Below are positions 8,540-15,976 of a stretch of 64,000 nt of DNA, piece after piece. The stretch comes from Actinomadura_C sp036008685 (GTDB taxonomy: Bacteria; Actinomycetota; Actinomycetes; Streptosporangiales; Streptosporangiaceae). The stretch spans positions 1 through 64,000 of the forward strand of contig DASYNF010000108.1 of NCBI GenBank assembly GCA_036008685.1, read 5' to 3'. The notes under the pieces were generated by a model. That model made no database searches. It saw only the letters and a list, made by a program, of their open reading frames with translations, and was not told where the DNA came from. A program made the translations under genes and the position numbers. Each line of letters opens with the position of its first letter. Positions within the stretch are counted from its first letter, which is position 1.

Positions 8540-9700
8540 GAACACGGCCCGGACGCAGTTGTCCTTTTTGTTCTTGAAGTAGTCGTAGCCCTTCGGCCCC
8601 TCGTCCAGCGGCATGACGTGCGTCGCCAGGTGCTCGGTGACGAGCTCGTCGCGTGCCATCCGTTCGAGCAGCATCGGGATGTAGTTGTGCCCGTGCTGCT
8701 GCGCGCCGCGGATCGTCAGCCCCTTGTTCATGGCGGCGCCGAGCGGGAACTTGTCCAGCGCCCCGGCGAACACCCCGAGCACGAACACCGTCCCGCCCTT
8801 CCGGCAGGCGTGGATCGCCTCGCGGATCGCGGGCCCGCGGTCGGTCTGGAGCCGGAGTTGCTGCTTGACCTGGTCGTACAGGTACTGGGCGCCGTTCGAG
8901 TGCGCCTCCATCCCGATCGCCTCGATGCACACGTCGGGGCCCCGGCCGCCGGTCATCTCCTTCAGCTCGGCCTCGACGTCGGTCTGCTCGTAGTTCAGCG
9001 TGTCCGCCCCGATGGTGCGCGCCGCCATCTCGAGCCGGTAGTCGAACCGGTCGATCACCACGACCCGCTCGGCGCCGAGCAGCATCGCGGACCGGGCGGC
9101 CAGCTGCCCGACGGCGCCGCAGCCCCACACCGCGACGATGTCGCCGGGCTGGACGTTGCCGAGGTCGGCGCCCATCCAGCCCGTGGGCGCGGAGTCCGAG
9201 GCGAACAGCGCCCGCTCGTCGCTCACCCCGTCCGGCACGGTGAACGCGGTCTGGTCCGCGAACGGGACGCGGGTGTAGGGCGCGTGGCTGCCCATGTACC
9301 CGCCGAGGGCGTGCGAGTACCCGAAGCAGCCGCCGACGTCGTACCCCCACAGCGCCTCGGTGATGGCGGGGTTGGTGTTGCTGTTGTCGCAGCAGGACGT
9401 CAGCCCGTGGGTGCAGTACCAGCACCGTCCACAGGCGATGAACGAGCACACCACCACCCGGTCGCCGGGCCGATGGTTGCGGACCTCCGGGCCGACCTCG
9501 ACCACCTCGCCGAGGAACTCGTGCCCGAGGACGTCCCCGCTCTCCATGAACGGGACGTAGCCGCTGAGGAGGTGCAGGTCCGAGCCGCACGTCACGGTGC
9601 GCCGGACCTTCAGGAGGATGTCCTGCTTGTTCTGGAGCCGCGGGTCCGGGACGTCCTCGACGGCGACCTCGTTGACGCCTTCCCAGCACACGGCCTTCAC
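8528..9700 (-). CDS. zinc-dependent alcohol dehydrogenase, formaldehyde-dehydrogenase-like
   Basis: This 390-residue medium-chain dehydrogenase carries the catalytic-zinc residues (TCGSDLHL, GHEFLGEVVEVG), the structural-zinc loop CGRCWYCTHGLTSC, and the nucleotide motif WGCGAVGQLAARSA. Length and the insert after the zinc loop (SNTNP with GGCFGYSHALGGYMGSHAPY) resemble glutathione-independent formaldehyde dehydrogenase relatives. The GTG at 9700 overlaps the stop of the upstream gene by 4 bases, making it the third cistron of a coupled operon. The true substrate cannot be read from the sequence. Confidence 0.88.
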   Translation of the reverse strand: MKAVCWEGVNEVAVEDVPDPRLQNKQDILLKVRRTVTCGSDLHLLSGYVPFMESGDVLGHEFLGEVVEVGPEVRNHRPGDRVVVCSFIACGRCWYCTHGLTSCCDNSNTNPAITEALWGYDVGGCFGYSHALGGYMGSHAPYTRVPFADQTAFTVPDGVSDERALFASDSAPTGWMGADLGNVQPGDIVAVWGCGAVGQLAARSAMLLGAERVVVIDRFDYRLEMAARTIGADTLNYEQTDVEAELKEMTGGRGPDVCIEAIGMEAHSNGAQYLYDQVKQQLRLQTDRGPAIREAIHACRKGGTVFVLGVFAGALDKFPLGAAMNKGLTIRGAQQHGHNYIPMLLERMARDELVTEHLATHVMPLDEGPKGYDYFKNKKDNCVRAVFLPN

Positions 9701-10188
9701 AGCAGTCCCTCCCCTCGCGCGCGCTTGACGGCGAGGCGGATCGGCATGCCGAGCGGTGACGGGTGGGTCGAGCCGGGACGGTCCGGCTGGAGGATCTCAC
9801 CGGTCTCCACCAGCATCTTCGCGTGGCGCAGTGCGGTGCGGACCTGCTGGCGCGGGTCCGTGCCGGCGACGCGTTCGGCGGCACCCTCCACACCGGACGG
9901 TTCGGGCGCGCGCAGGCGCACGGCGAGCTCCGTGCCCTTGTCGCCGGGAGCGGGACGCAGTGTCCACTCGATCGTGTCGCCGAGCTCCGCGAGCGGCGCG
10001 GGGAGCTTCCCGCCGGGACAGATCTCGTCCGCGCTCTTGTTGATCGTCACCACCCGCCAGCGGTTGCCGGTCTCCGGATGGTCGTGCCCGTCGGTGCCGA
10101 CGGTCTGCAGGTACTGGGCGGCCCGGCGTACGACGGCCTCACCGGCGTGGCCCGCCGCGCGGACCGCCATCTCCACGGTCTTGTTCAT
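9697..10188 (-). CDS. SRPBCC-like hypothetical protein coupled to the dehydrogenase
   Basis: This 163-residue soluble protein contains NRWRVVTINKSADEI, GDTIEWTLRPAPGDKGTELAVRL and a basic tail LAVKRARGEGLL. The pattern resembles the small cyclase/dehydrase-like (SRPBCC) proteins that accompany zinc alcohol dehydrogenases in actinobacteria; that assignment comes from family memory and is tentative. The ATG at 10188 directly follows GAGGAGAGC. It overlaps the preceding 60-codon gene (ATGA) and the following dehydrogenase (GTGA), so all three are probably translated as one unit. Confidence 0.7.
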   Translation of the reverse strand: MNKTVEMAVRAAGHAGEAVVRRAAQYLQTVGTDGHDHPETGNRWRVVTINKSADEICPGGKLPAPLAELGDTIEWTLRPAPGDKGTELAVRLRAPEPSGVEGAAERVAGTDPRQQVRTALRHAKMLVETGEILQPDRPGSTHPSPLGMPIRLAVKRARGEGLL

Positions 10189-10367
10189 GCTGCTCTCCTC
10201 GGACGTCGGTCCGGTTGCGGGGCGGCCCGCACGCGCACGGTGAAGGGCATACAGACCGGAGCTGCGACCGGTATCTTCGCGACCGCGCCGGTCGGCGTCT
10301 CGATCCGGACCTCCGGGACGTCCCGGATGTCCGGCCGACGCGGACCGTCGTGCACGGGCGCTCCCAT
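10185..10367 (-). CDS. small hypothetical protein, first cistron of the coupled operon
   Basis: A 60-residue frame starts at an ATG preceded by AGGAGT and ends in an ATGA overlap with the next gene. It is Pro/Arg-rich with a central stretch of alternating hydrophobic residues (VRIETPTGAVAKIPVAAPV) that could form beta strands. I do not recognise a family. Support comes from the good ribosome site and the exact stop-start overlap, not from homology. Confidence 0.5.
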   Translation of the reverse strand: MGAPVHDGPRRPDIRDVPEVRIETPTGAVAKIPVAAPVCMPFTVRVRAAPQPDRRPRRAA

Positions 10368-10611
10368 GGGCAGGACTCCTCGCGTAGCTGCCGGTGTGAG
10401 GCGGCGTGCTGCCACACCGCTCGGCCGCTGTGGCCAGGGGTCCGCGACCGCGGGGAGGAGGGTGGGCCCGGCGACAGTCCGGAATCTCGGCCGGGCGGCA
10501 CTCCGGCCGGCTGTTCTCCACGGTAAGCGCCGGGGGAGTGACGGGGAAGATGTGCACTTGTAGCAATTCGTCCGGTTCCACGCGGCGCTCGCCGCGGGAG
10601 GGAGAGGTGTG

Positions 10612-10989
10612 ATGCGGGGCTTTCTCGTCCGGCTGGTGGCGTCCGCCGCGGGTCTCGCGGTGGCGGCGTGGATTCTCGACGGGATCACGGTCGGGTCCGC
10701 GCAGGACAGCTGGGGTCACCGCGCGCTCGTGCTCCTCGGCGTGGCCGTGGTGTTCGGACTGATCAACGCCGTGGTCAAGCCGGTGGTGACACTGCTGACC
10801 CTGCCGCTGTTCGTCCTCAGCCTCGGGCTGTTCACGCTGGTGGTCAATGCGCTGCTGTTGCAGCTCACGGCGTTCCTCAGCGACAAGGCGGGGCTCGAGT
10901 TCGGCGTGTCCGGCTTCGGGACGGCGCTGCTGGGTGCGCTCATCGTGTCGCTGGTGAGCTTCGGCGTGGCGCTGGCGATGCGGGACTGA
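10612..10989 (+). CDS. phage-holin-4-type (YvlD-like) membrane protein
   Basis: This 125-residue protein has four hydrophobic segments typical of the phage_holin_4_2/DUF360 family: ASAAGLAVAAWILDGI, LVLLGVAVVFGLINAVVKPV, LFVLSLGLFTLVVNALLLQL and ALLGALIVSLVSFGVALAM. The family hallmark around NAVVKPVVTLLTLPL is present. Despite the name these proteins are chromosomal and their role is unclear; some are stress-linked. ATG 10612 follows a GGGAGAGG ribosome site; a GTG three bases upstream is possible. It is a single gene between two unrelated operons. Confidence 0.82.
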   Translation: MRGFLVRLVASAAGLAVAAWILDGITVGSAQDSWGHRALVLLGVAVVFGLINAVVKPVVTLLTLPLFVLSLGLFTLVVNALLLQLTAFLSDKAGLEFGVSGFGTALLGALIVSLVSFGVALAMRD

Positions 10990-11074
10990 CCACTCGGGGC
11001 TCGGCGGGCGCGGACCTCCCTGGGAGATGCCGCGCCCGGCGGCGCCTTCACAACCATCCCTGCGTCTGATTAAG

Positions 11075-11093
11075 TTAGGGAAGCCTAACCTAA
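11075..11093. promoter_or_regulatory. iron box (DtxR/IdeR operator)
   Basis: TTAGGGAAGCCTAACCTAA matches the 19-base DtxR/IdeR consensus TTAGGTTAGGCTAACCTAA at 16 of 19 positions, with a perfect right half. It lies 15 bases before the GTG of the DUF2470 gene, so iron-bound regulator would be expected to repress that gene. Confidence 0.8.
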
Positions 11094-11107
11094 TCGATGG
11101 AGGAGAT

Positions 11108-11971
11108 GTGACGGTTGACCTCCCACGGGCCGCCGAGTGGGCCCGTACGCTCGCGGCCGGCGTCGTGCCCGGTGCGCTGCGGCTGGCGCCGGCGGCCGCG
11201 GGTGAGCGCGACCGGGCGTTCGGTGTCCAGCACCTGACCGACCCGGACGGACGGCTGGCGCTGCTCGTGACGGACCGCAGCCCCCTCGACCGTCGCGTTC
11301 GCGCGCACCTCGACGCGGGCACCCTGGACGACGATCCCGCGGTCCTCGACGTCCTCGACGTGCCGCCCGGTCAGTTCCGGCTGCCGCGCGCCCGGCTGTG
11401 CGTCACCGGCTGGGTGCAGCCGCTCACCCCGGCCGAGCAACGGGAGCTCGCGGCGGCCGCCGCCGTGGCCCGGCCGGTCGGCGCGCTGCTCGGCGTCGGG
11501 GCGGGGACCACGCTGTACCGCCTGGACCCGGCCGAGATCTGCGTGACGACCGCGGACGGCGCGGCCGCCGTGTCGGAGGAGGAGTTCGTGGCCGCGCGTC
11601 CCGACGCGATGTACGAGGCGGAGGACGGCATCGTCGCCCACCTCGGCACGCATCACCGCGACCGGATCATCGCGTACGCGCTGCGGCACCTCCCGGTCGC
11701 GGAGGCGGCCGGGCTGCGGGACGTCAGCGTCGCGGGGCTCGACCGGTACGGCCTCGACCTCCAGTGCGCCACGCCGGTGGGGTACCGCACGCTCCGCGCG
11801 TCGTTCGGGGCGCCGGTGGACGGCCCCGACGGGTTCGCGGCGCGGCTCTGCGACCTGTTCGGGTGCCCGTGTGCGGCGCGCGTGGGACAGGGGTCGGCGC
11901 AGGCCCCCCGGCGGGCGTCGGGGCAGGCTCCGCGGTGGGCGTCGGGGCAGGCTCCGCGGTGGACATCGTGA
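11108..11971 (+). CDS. DUF2470 domain protein, putative heme/iron-related
   Basis: This 287-residue protein has an N-terminal part resembling a pyridoxamine-oxidase-like split barrel (residues 1-150) and a DUF2470-like C-terminal half (EEEFVAARPDAMYEAEDGIVAHLGTHHRDRIIAYA, then VSVAGLDRYGLDLQC). DUF2470 accompanies HugZ/HutZ-type heme-degrading proteins; here that link is supported by the iron box just upstream. The GTG at 11108 follows GGAGGAG. The last 25 or so residues are a low-complexity tail built from repeated SGQAPRWA-like units encoded by a 24-base tandem repeat, probably disordered. Confidence 0.78.
   Translation: MTVDLPRAAEWARTLAAGVVPGALRLAPAAAGERDRAFGVQHLTDPDGRLALLVTDRSPLDRRVRAHLDAGTLDDDPAVLDVLDVPPGQFRLPRARLCVTGWVQPLTPAEQRELAAAAAVARPVGALLGVGAGTTLYRLDPAEICVTTADGAAAVSEEEFVAARPDAMYEAEDGIVAHLGTHHRDRIIAYALRHLPVAEAAGLRDVSVAGLDRYGLDLQCATPVGYRTLRASFGAPVDGPDGFAARLCDLFGCPCAARVGQGSAQAPRRASGQAPRWASGQAPRWTS
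11890..11961 (+). repeat. 24-base tandem repeat inside the DUF2470 gene
   Basis: Two identical 24-base units occupy 11914-11937 and 11938-11961, preceded by a diverged unit at 11890-11913. The period is a multiple of three, so the repeat adds 8-residue blocks to the protein tail without a frameshift. Confidence 0.85.
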
Positions 11972-12132
11972 CGGCCGTCTCCGACGCCCGGTACGCGGAG
12001 CTCGCGGCCGCGGCGGAACGGGTCCGCGCCGCCCACGACCGGCTCGGCTCGGGGCCCGAGGCGTGCGCCGAGCTGCTCGAGGCGGAGCGCGCGTACCTGG
12101 AGCTCCGCGCGGAGGCGCGGGAGTTCGGCTGA
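11968..12132 (+). CDS. small acidic helical protein
   Basis: This 54-residue frame overlaps the DUF2470 stop as GTGA and ends in TGA at 12132. The peptide is almost wholly helix-forming and Ala/Glu/Arg-rich (ARYAELAAAAERVRAAHDRL, then AERAYLELRAEAREF). An in-frame GTG at 11959 is an alternative start. No family recognised; the coupling suggests co-expression under the same iron box. Confidence 0.5.
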   Translation: MTAVSDARYAELAAAAERVRAAHDRLGSGPEACAELLEAERAYLELRAEAREFG

Positions 12133-12222
12133 CCGGGAGCGCTGGTCCGAACGGGTGAAGTGGCTGTAGTCGGGCGGTGTCCGCTGCCGACACGACAGGG
12201 GAGGACACCGAGGAGGACAGCC

Positions 12223-12576
12223 GTGATCAGTGCATTCGCCGCCGGGTTCGACATCGCCGCGCTCGTGCTGGCCGCCGTGCTGGCCGCGGCCCTGATCCGG
12301 CACGACCGCGTGATCGGGACGGGGTTCCGGCTCGCGGTCACGCGGGTCCGGATGGTCGCGTTCGGCGCCACGGTGTTCGCCGTCGTGAACGCCGCGGCGG
12401 TGGTGGAGATGCTCCTCGCCCTGCGGTACGGGGTCGCCGGCCTCGCCGCGCCGCCCTCGGTGCTCGCCCACGGCGCGACGGCGGCGATCGTCGGTGGCGC
12501 GCTGGCGTGGCGGCACGCCCGCCGCGGCGCGGAGCGGGCCTTCGACGCGCAGCTGGTGCGGCTCGCCCGCGGCTGA
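12223..12576 (+). CDS. small membrane protein of unknown function
   Basis: This 117-residue protein has three likely membrane helices (AAGFDIAALVLAAVLAAALI; MVAFGATVFAVVNAAAVVEM; SVLAHGATAAIVGGALAW) and short Arg-rich loops. The GTG start at 12223 follows AGGAGG by 6 bases, which rules out the longer open frame from 12160. It ends 6 bases from the convergent ynfA-like gene. I do not recognise the family. Confidence 0.65.
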   Translation: MISAFAAGFDIAALVLAAVLAAALIRHDRVIGTGFRLAVTRVRMVAFGATVFAVVNAAAVVEMLLALRYGVAGLAAPPSVLAHGATAAIVGGALAWRHARRGAERAFDAQLVRLARG

Positions 12577-12582
12577 CGGTCC

Positions 12583-12921
12583 TCAGGCGCCGTGACGCGG
12601 GGCGTACATCAGGACGGCGACACCGACCAGGCAGATCAGCGCGCCCAGCACGTCGTACCGGTCCGGGCGGTACCCGTCGGCGACCATGCCCCACGCGAGG
12701 GACCCCGCGACGAACACGCCGCCGTACGCGGCGAGCACCCGGCCGAAGTGGGCGTCGGACTGCAGCGTCGCGACGAACCCGTACGCGCCGAGCGCCACGA
12801 CACCCGCGCCGATCCAGGCCCAGCCGCGGTGCTCGCGGACCCCCTGCCAGACCAGCCAGGCGCCGCCGATCTCGGCGACGGCGGCCAGCAGGAACAGGGC
12901 GATCGAGCGCAGGACCGTCAT
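12583..12921 (-). CDS. YnfA/UPF0060 family membrane protein
   Basis: This 112-residue protein has four membrane helices and the family pattern: FLLAAVAEIGGAWLVWQGVREHRGW at the start, GFVATLQSDAHFGRVLAAYGGVFVAGSLAWG in the middle and YDVLGALICLVGVAVLMYAP at the end. Size matches the usual 105-112 residues. UPF0060 proteins resemble small drug/metabolite transporters, but the substrate is unknown. The start at 12921 fits the family length. Confidence 0.9.
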   Translation of the reverse strand: MTVLRSIALFLLAAVAEIGGAWLVWQGVREHRGWAWIGAGVVALGAYGFVATLQSDAHFGRVLAAYGGVFVAGSLAWGMVADGYRPDRYDVLGALICLVGVAVLMYAPRHGA

Positions 12922-13187
12922 ACCGCCGACGGTAGGGGACCGCGGCCGGCCCCTGTCGCACGGTGCGCGCGGAAGAGGCGGCGCACAGAAAAGCCGGGCG
13001 TGAAGAGCACGGGGGAACTCCTCACGACCGGCACCGTAAAGAGTAGCCCCGTCGGACCGATCGCGCAGGCCGTGGAGCGGTCCGGATCGGTCCACGGGAC
13101 GGGGTGCCGCGCCGGACGGATGTGCCGATGCCGCAAGGGTTCGCGGCGGTACCCGGTGCCGCTCGCGCCCGCCGGGGAGGAGCCGGC

Positions 13188-14117
13188 TCAGCCCGCCAGG
13201 ACCTGCTCGGGAGCCGTCGCGCTCGGCACGGTGGACCCACTCGGGGCGATCGAGGCGCTGGACGGTGGAGAAGGTGTGGCCGGCGATGACGAGGGGCTGC
13301 TCGGCGGCTCGCTCGGCGTCTTCGTGGGCGACTCGTCCGGCACCGGGGAGCTCTGGGTCGGACCCGGCGTCGGCGCGGGGGAGGGCGCGGTGGACTTCGT
13401 GGGGACCGGGGCCGGGTTCGTCGTCTTCGCCGGAGTGGCCGGCCGGTGCTGCGGCGCGATCACCCGTACCGGGAAGGACACGAACCTCTTCTCCGTCCGC
13501 CCGTCACAGGTCGCGGTGGTGACCGCGAACCGCACCAGGTACTGCCCCGGTCGCGTGTAGGTGTGCCGGTACCAGGTGGAGTCGCCACTCACCCCGGTGG
13601 TCTCCTCGCACTCGTGGCTCCGGGGCGCGGAGGCGCGGGTCCCGTCGCCCCACTCCCGGCTGAGGTCCACCAGCCGGCCGTCCTCGTCCCGCCAGGTGAC
13701 CTCGACGGAGATCGGACGGCCCACGCGCGCCACGTCGCTGACGGTGTGGGCGGAGACGGTGAGGCCGCCGGGCTCCTCCGCCGGCGTGACCTTGGTGACG
13801 GGAGCGCCCGCCTCGGGGCGTGTCAGCCACGGGTCGTCGACCGGCAGGGAGGAGGGGGACGGCAGCGCCATCTGCGGTATCTGCGGCCGGGGCTGGTCGG
13901 TCGCCAGGGCGACGCCGACCGTGGTCAGCAAGAGGACGCCGGCGGCGCTCGACGCCGCGATCGCGCGCCGGCGGCGCCGCGACCGGCGGACCGACGCCTG
14001 CAGATCGGCGACCCAGCCCGCGAGCGAGGCCACGGGGTCCGTCACGGGGGTGGCGTGAGGCTCGGCGGCGTCTCCCCGGTCGGGGCCGTCAGGGCCTGTC
14101 CACGGAGGGTGCGGCAC
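13188..14117 (-). CDS. single-pass membrane protein with an outside PKD-like domain
   Basis: This protein of about 309 residues has a basic cytoplasmic head (SVRRSRRRRR), one membrane helix (AIAASSAAGVLLLTTVGVALA) and an outside PKD-type beta domain (ISVEVTWRDEDGRLVDLSREWGDG, then HTYTRPGQYLVRFAVT), with two Cys that could pair (SHECEET and TATCDG). A Pro/Ser/Thr-rich tail of about 90 residues probably crosses or lies in the cell wall. No catalytic motif is visible, so a wall-associated or adhesive role is only a guess. The GTG at 14117 follows AGGAGG; an in-frame ATG at 14189 would extend it. Confidence 0.65.
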   Translation of the reverse strand: MPHPPWTGPDGPDRGDAAEPHATPVTDPVASLAGWVADLQASVRRSRRRRRAIAASSAAGVLLLTTVGVALATDQPRPQIPQMALPSPSSLPVDDPWLTRPEAGAPVTKVTPAEEPGGLTVSAHTVSDVARVGRPISVEVTWRDEDGRLVDLSREWGDGTRASAPRSHECEETTGVSGDSTWYRHTYTRPGQYLVRFAVTTATCDGRTEKRFVSFPVRVIAPQHRPATPAKTTNPAPVPTKSTAPSPAPTPGPTQSSPVPDESPTKTPSEPPSSPSSSPATPSPPSSASIAPSGSTVPSATAPEQVLAG

Positions 14118-14437
14118 GGCGTCCTCCTCGACGACGGCGGTGCTCCACGGGCACCGCAGCGCGCTGACAGTACGCCAGACGGGTGACATTCCGCACGGAG
14201 CCCGCTCTTTCCGGTGGTCCGGCGTTAACCGATCGGTCCATTGACCTTCGCCCGAGTGGGGTGTCGGCCGGCCGCCGTCGCGGTGAGGATGCGCCGGGTC
14301 GTCCGGCCCGGCGTCGAGCCGGAGATCGCCGGCGGAGAGACGTACGCGCAGGTGGTGTGCGATGCCGGACGCGGTGGTGGACCTCCGCCGCAACCCGGGC
14401 GGGTTCGATCGGGGTCGCGTGGGGGCATGATGGGGCC
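14118..14437. other. divergent intergenic region
   Basis: This 320-base stretch lies between the PKD-protein gene and the Rrf2-type gene and should hold both promoters. Apart from a possible longer N-terminus for the PKD protein (to 14189) I see no gene. A locally AT-richer patch around 14223-14245 is the likeliest promoter area, without clear boxes. Confidence 0.4.
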
Positions 14438-14893
14438 GTGCAGATCTCGGCTCGGGCGGACTACGCGGTGCGCGCCCTCCTCGTCCTCGCCTCTCACGAT
14501 CCGGCGACGACGAAGTCCGACGTGCTCGCCGAGTCGCAGCACCTGCCCAAGAAGTTCCTCGAGGCCATCCTCGCCGAGTGCCGCCGCGGGGGACTGCTGC
14601 TGAGCCAGCGCGGTGCCGAGGGCGGGTACCGGCTGGCGCGGCCGGCGTCGGAGATCGCGATCGGCGACATCATCCGTGCCGTCGACGGCCCGCTGGCCGG
14701 CGTGCGCGGAGCGCGGCCGGAGACCGCCCGGTACGAGGGCGAGGCCGCGAACCTCCAGACCGTGTGGGTCGCCGTCCGCGCGAGCGTCCGCTCGGTGCTG
14801 GACGAGGTGACCCTCGCGGACGTCGTCAGCGGGGATCTGCCGGAGCACGTCCGCACCCTCGCCGGGGGTCCGGACGCGTGGGTCTCGCGCTGA
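14438..14893 (+). CDS. Rrf2 family transcriptional regulator without cluster cysteines
   Basis: This 151-residue protein opens with the Rrf2 winged-helix pattern: QISARADYAVRALLVLA, LPKKFLEAILAECRRGGLL and the wing SQRGAEGGYRLARPASEIAIGDIIRAVDGPL. IscR- and NsrR-type members hold an Fe-S cluster with three Cys after the DNA-binding domain; here the only Cys is in AECRRGG, so a cluster is unlikely. Targets are unknown. The GTG start at 14438 is placed by the family N-terminus. A CBS-domain gene follows on the same strand. Confidence 0.85.
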   Translation: MQISARADYAVRALLVLASHDPATTKSDVLAESQHLPKKFLEAILAECRRGGLLLSQRGAEGGYRLARPASEIAIGDIIRAVDGPLAGVRGARPETARYEGEAANLQTVWVAVRASVRSVLDEVTLADVVSGDLPEHVRTLAGGPDAWVSR

Positions 14894-14989
14894 CCCCTTC
14901 CGCGCTGTGCCCCGGCTCACTACGGTGGTCTCCCGGGGCCGTCGCCGTCCCCGCTCGATGACTCGTACCCACGCGAAGGGGCAGCCGCG

Positions 14990-15421
14990 ATGCGTATCAG
15001 CGACATCCTCCGCCGTAAGGGCGACACGGTCGCGACCGTGCGCCCGGACGCGTCCGTCTCCGAGCTGCTGTCCCGGCTCGCCACCCACAACGTGGGGGCG
15101 CTCGTCGTGTCCGAGGACGCGGTGACCGTGGCGGGGATCGTCTCCGAGCGCGACGTGGTGCGCCGCCTCCACGTCGAGGGCGCCGGGCTGCTGCAGCACA
15201 AGGTGCGGGACATCATGACGGCGGACGTCGCCACCTGCGCCCCCGCGCACGCCGTCGACGACCTCATGCGGGTGATGACCGAGCGGAGGATCCGGCACGT
15301 GCCGGTGCTCGTGGACGGCCGGCTCGCCGGGCTCGTCAGCATCGGCGACATCGTCAAGCACCGGATCGGCGAGCTCGAGGACGAGACGCACCAGCTCGAG
15401 TCGTACATCCACGGCGGCTGA
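14990..15421 (+). CDS. CBS-domain pair protein
   Basis: This 143-residue stand-alone Bateman module has two CBS motifs: ISDILRRKG with GIVSERDVVRRL, and VRDIMTADVATC with IRHVPVLVDGRLAGLVSIGDIVKHRI. Such proteins bind adenine nucleotides and sense energy state or regulate partners; no partner domain is fused. The ATG follows AAGGGGCAG. It lies 96 bases after the Rrf2-type gene. Confidence 0.9.
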   Translation: MRISDILRRKGDTVATVRPDASVSELLSRLATHNVGALVVSEDAVTVAGIVSERDVVRRLHVEGAGLLQHKVRDIMTADVATCAPAHAVDDLMRVMTERRIRHVPVLVDGRLAGLVSIGDIVKHRIGELEDETHQLESYIHGG

Positions 15422-15515
15422 CCGGGGGCCTCCGCCGCTGCGGTTACAGTGGGATCGCCGTGCTCGTGTCGCACCGAACCGGCGGGTACGGCGTGCCCGC
15501 CGTGGTTCAATGGCC

Positions 15516-15545
15516 GGTGTGAATCACATGTGTGTGATTCACACC
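15516..15545. promoter_or_regulatory. perfect 30-base inverted repeat upstream of the DUF3263 gene
   Basis: Perfect 13-base arms GGTGTGAATCACA (15516-15528) and TGTGATTCACACC (15533-15545) flank TGTG. The AT-rich TGTGAATCACA core is unlike a GC-rich terminator and looks like an operator for a dimeric regulator. It lies 82 bases before the DUF3263 start and 95 bases after the CBS stop. Confidence 0.6.
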
Positions 15546-15569
15546 GCGATCCCACCGTGTGGTGGACTC

Positions 15570-15620
15570 CCGCAGTCCGATGAACGCCGCAGTCTGGTGA
15601 CCCCCGCAGTCTCGTGAACG
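15570..15620 (+). repeat. three tandem 17-base repeats ending at a ribosome site
   Basis: CCGCAGTCCGATGAACG (15570-15586), CCGCAGTCTGGTGACCC (15587-15603) and CCGCAGTCTCGTGAACG (15604-15620) are consecutive, with an exact 17-base period. The last unit runs into the GAGGAG ribosome site of the DUF3263 gene, so the array is in the 5' leader or promoter. Confidence 0.8.
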
Positions 15621-15626
15621 AGGAGC

Positions 15627-15953
15627 ATGATGGACGCCGCCGCCGCCGCAGCTGGCAGGCTGCCCGCCGACCTGGCGGTCACCGGTGACACCGATGTCGA
15701 CGGCGGGCTCACCCGGCGGGAGCGCGAGATCCTCGGGTTCGAGCGCCAGTGGTGGAAGTACGCCGGCGCCAAGGAGCAGGCCGTCCGTGACCTGTTCGAC
15801 ATGTCCGCGACGCGGTACTACCAGGTGCTGAACGCCCTGATCGACCGCCCGGACGCCCTCGCGCACGACCCCATGCTGGTCAAGCGACTCCGCCGGCTGC
15901 GGTCCGCGCGTCAGCGTGCCCGTTCCGCGCGCCGGCTCGGGATCGAGCTCTGA
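15627..15953 (+). CDS. DUF3263 family protein, putative DNA-binding
   Basis: This 108-residue protein matches the actinobacterial DUF3263 family: LTRREREILGFERQWWKYAGAKEQAVRDLFDMSATRYYQVLNALIDRP, then a strongly basic tail. The central part looks like a sigma-70 region-4-like helix-turn-helix (EQAVRDLFDMSATRYYQVLN), so DNA binding is likely although no function is established to my knowledge. Two adjacent ATGs (15627 and 15630) follow GAGGAG. It precedes a LytR_C gene, a pairing seen widely in actinobacteria. Confidence 0.88.
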   Translation: MMDAAAAAAGRLPADLAVTGDTDVDGGLTRREREILGFERQWWKYAGAKEQAVRDLFDMSATRYYQVLNALIDRPDALAHDPMLVKRLRRLRSARQRARSARRLGIEL

Positions 15954-15976
15954 GCCGTCCGGACCGGCCGGGGCCG

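Noticed and set aside
10612..10989. Prophage signal from a holin-family gene
   Set aside because: The phage_holin_4_2 family is commonly chromosomal and no other phage gene is near.
12922..13187. Possible tRNA or small RNA between ynfA-like and PKD-protein genes
   Set aside because: I could not fold a cloverleaf or find the conserved TψC-loop sequence; nothing supported beyond possible promoters.
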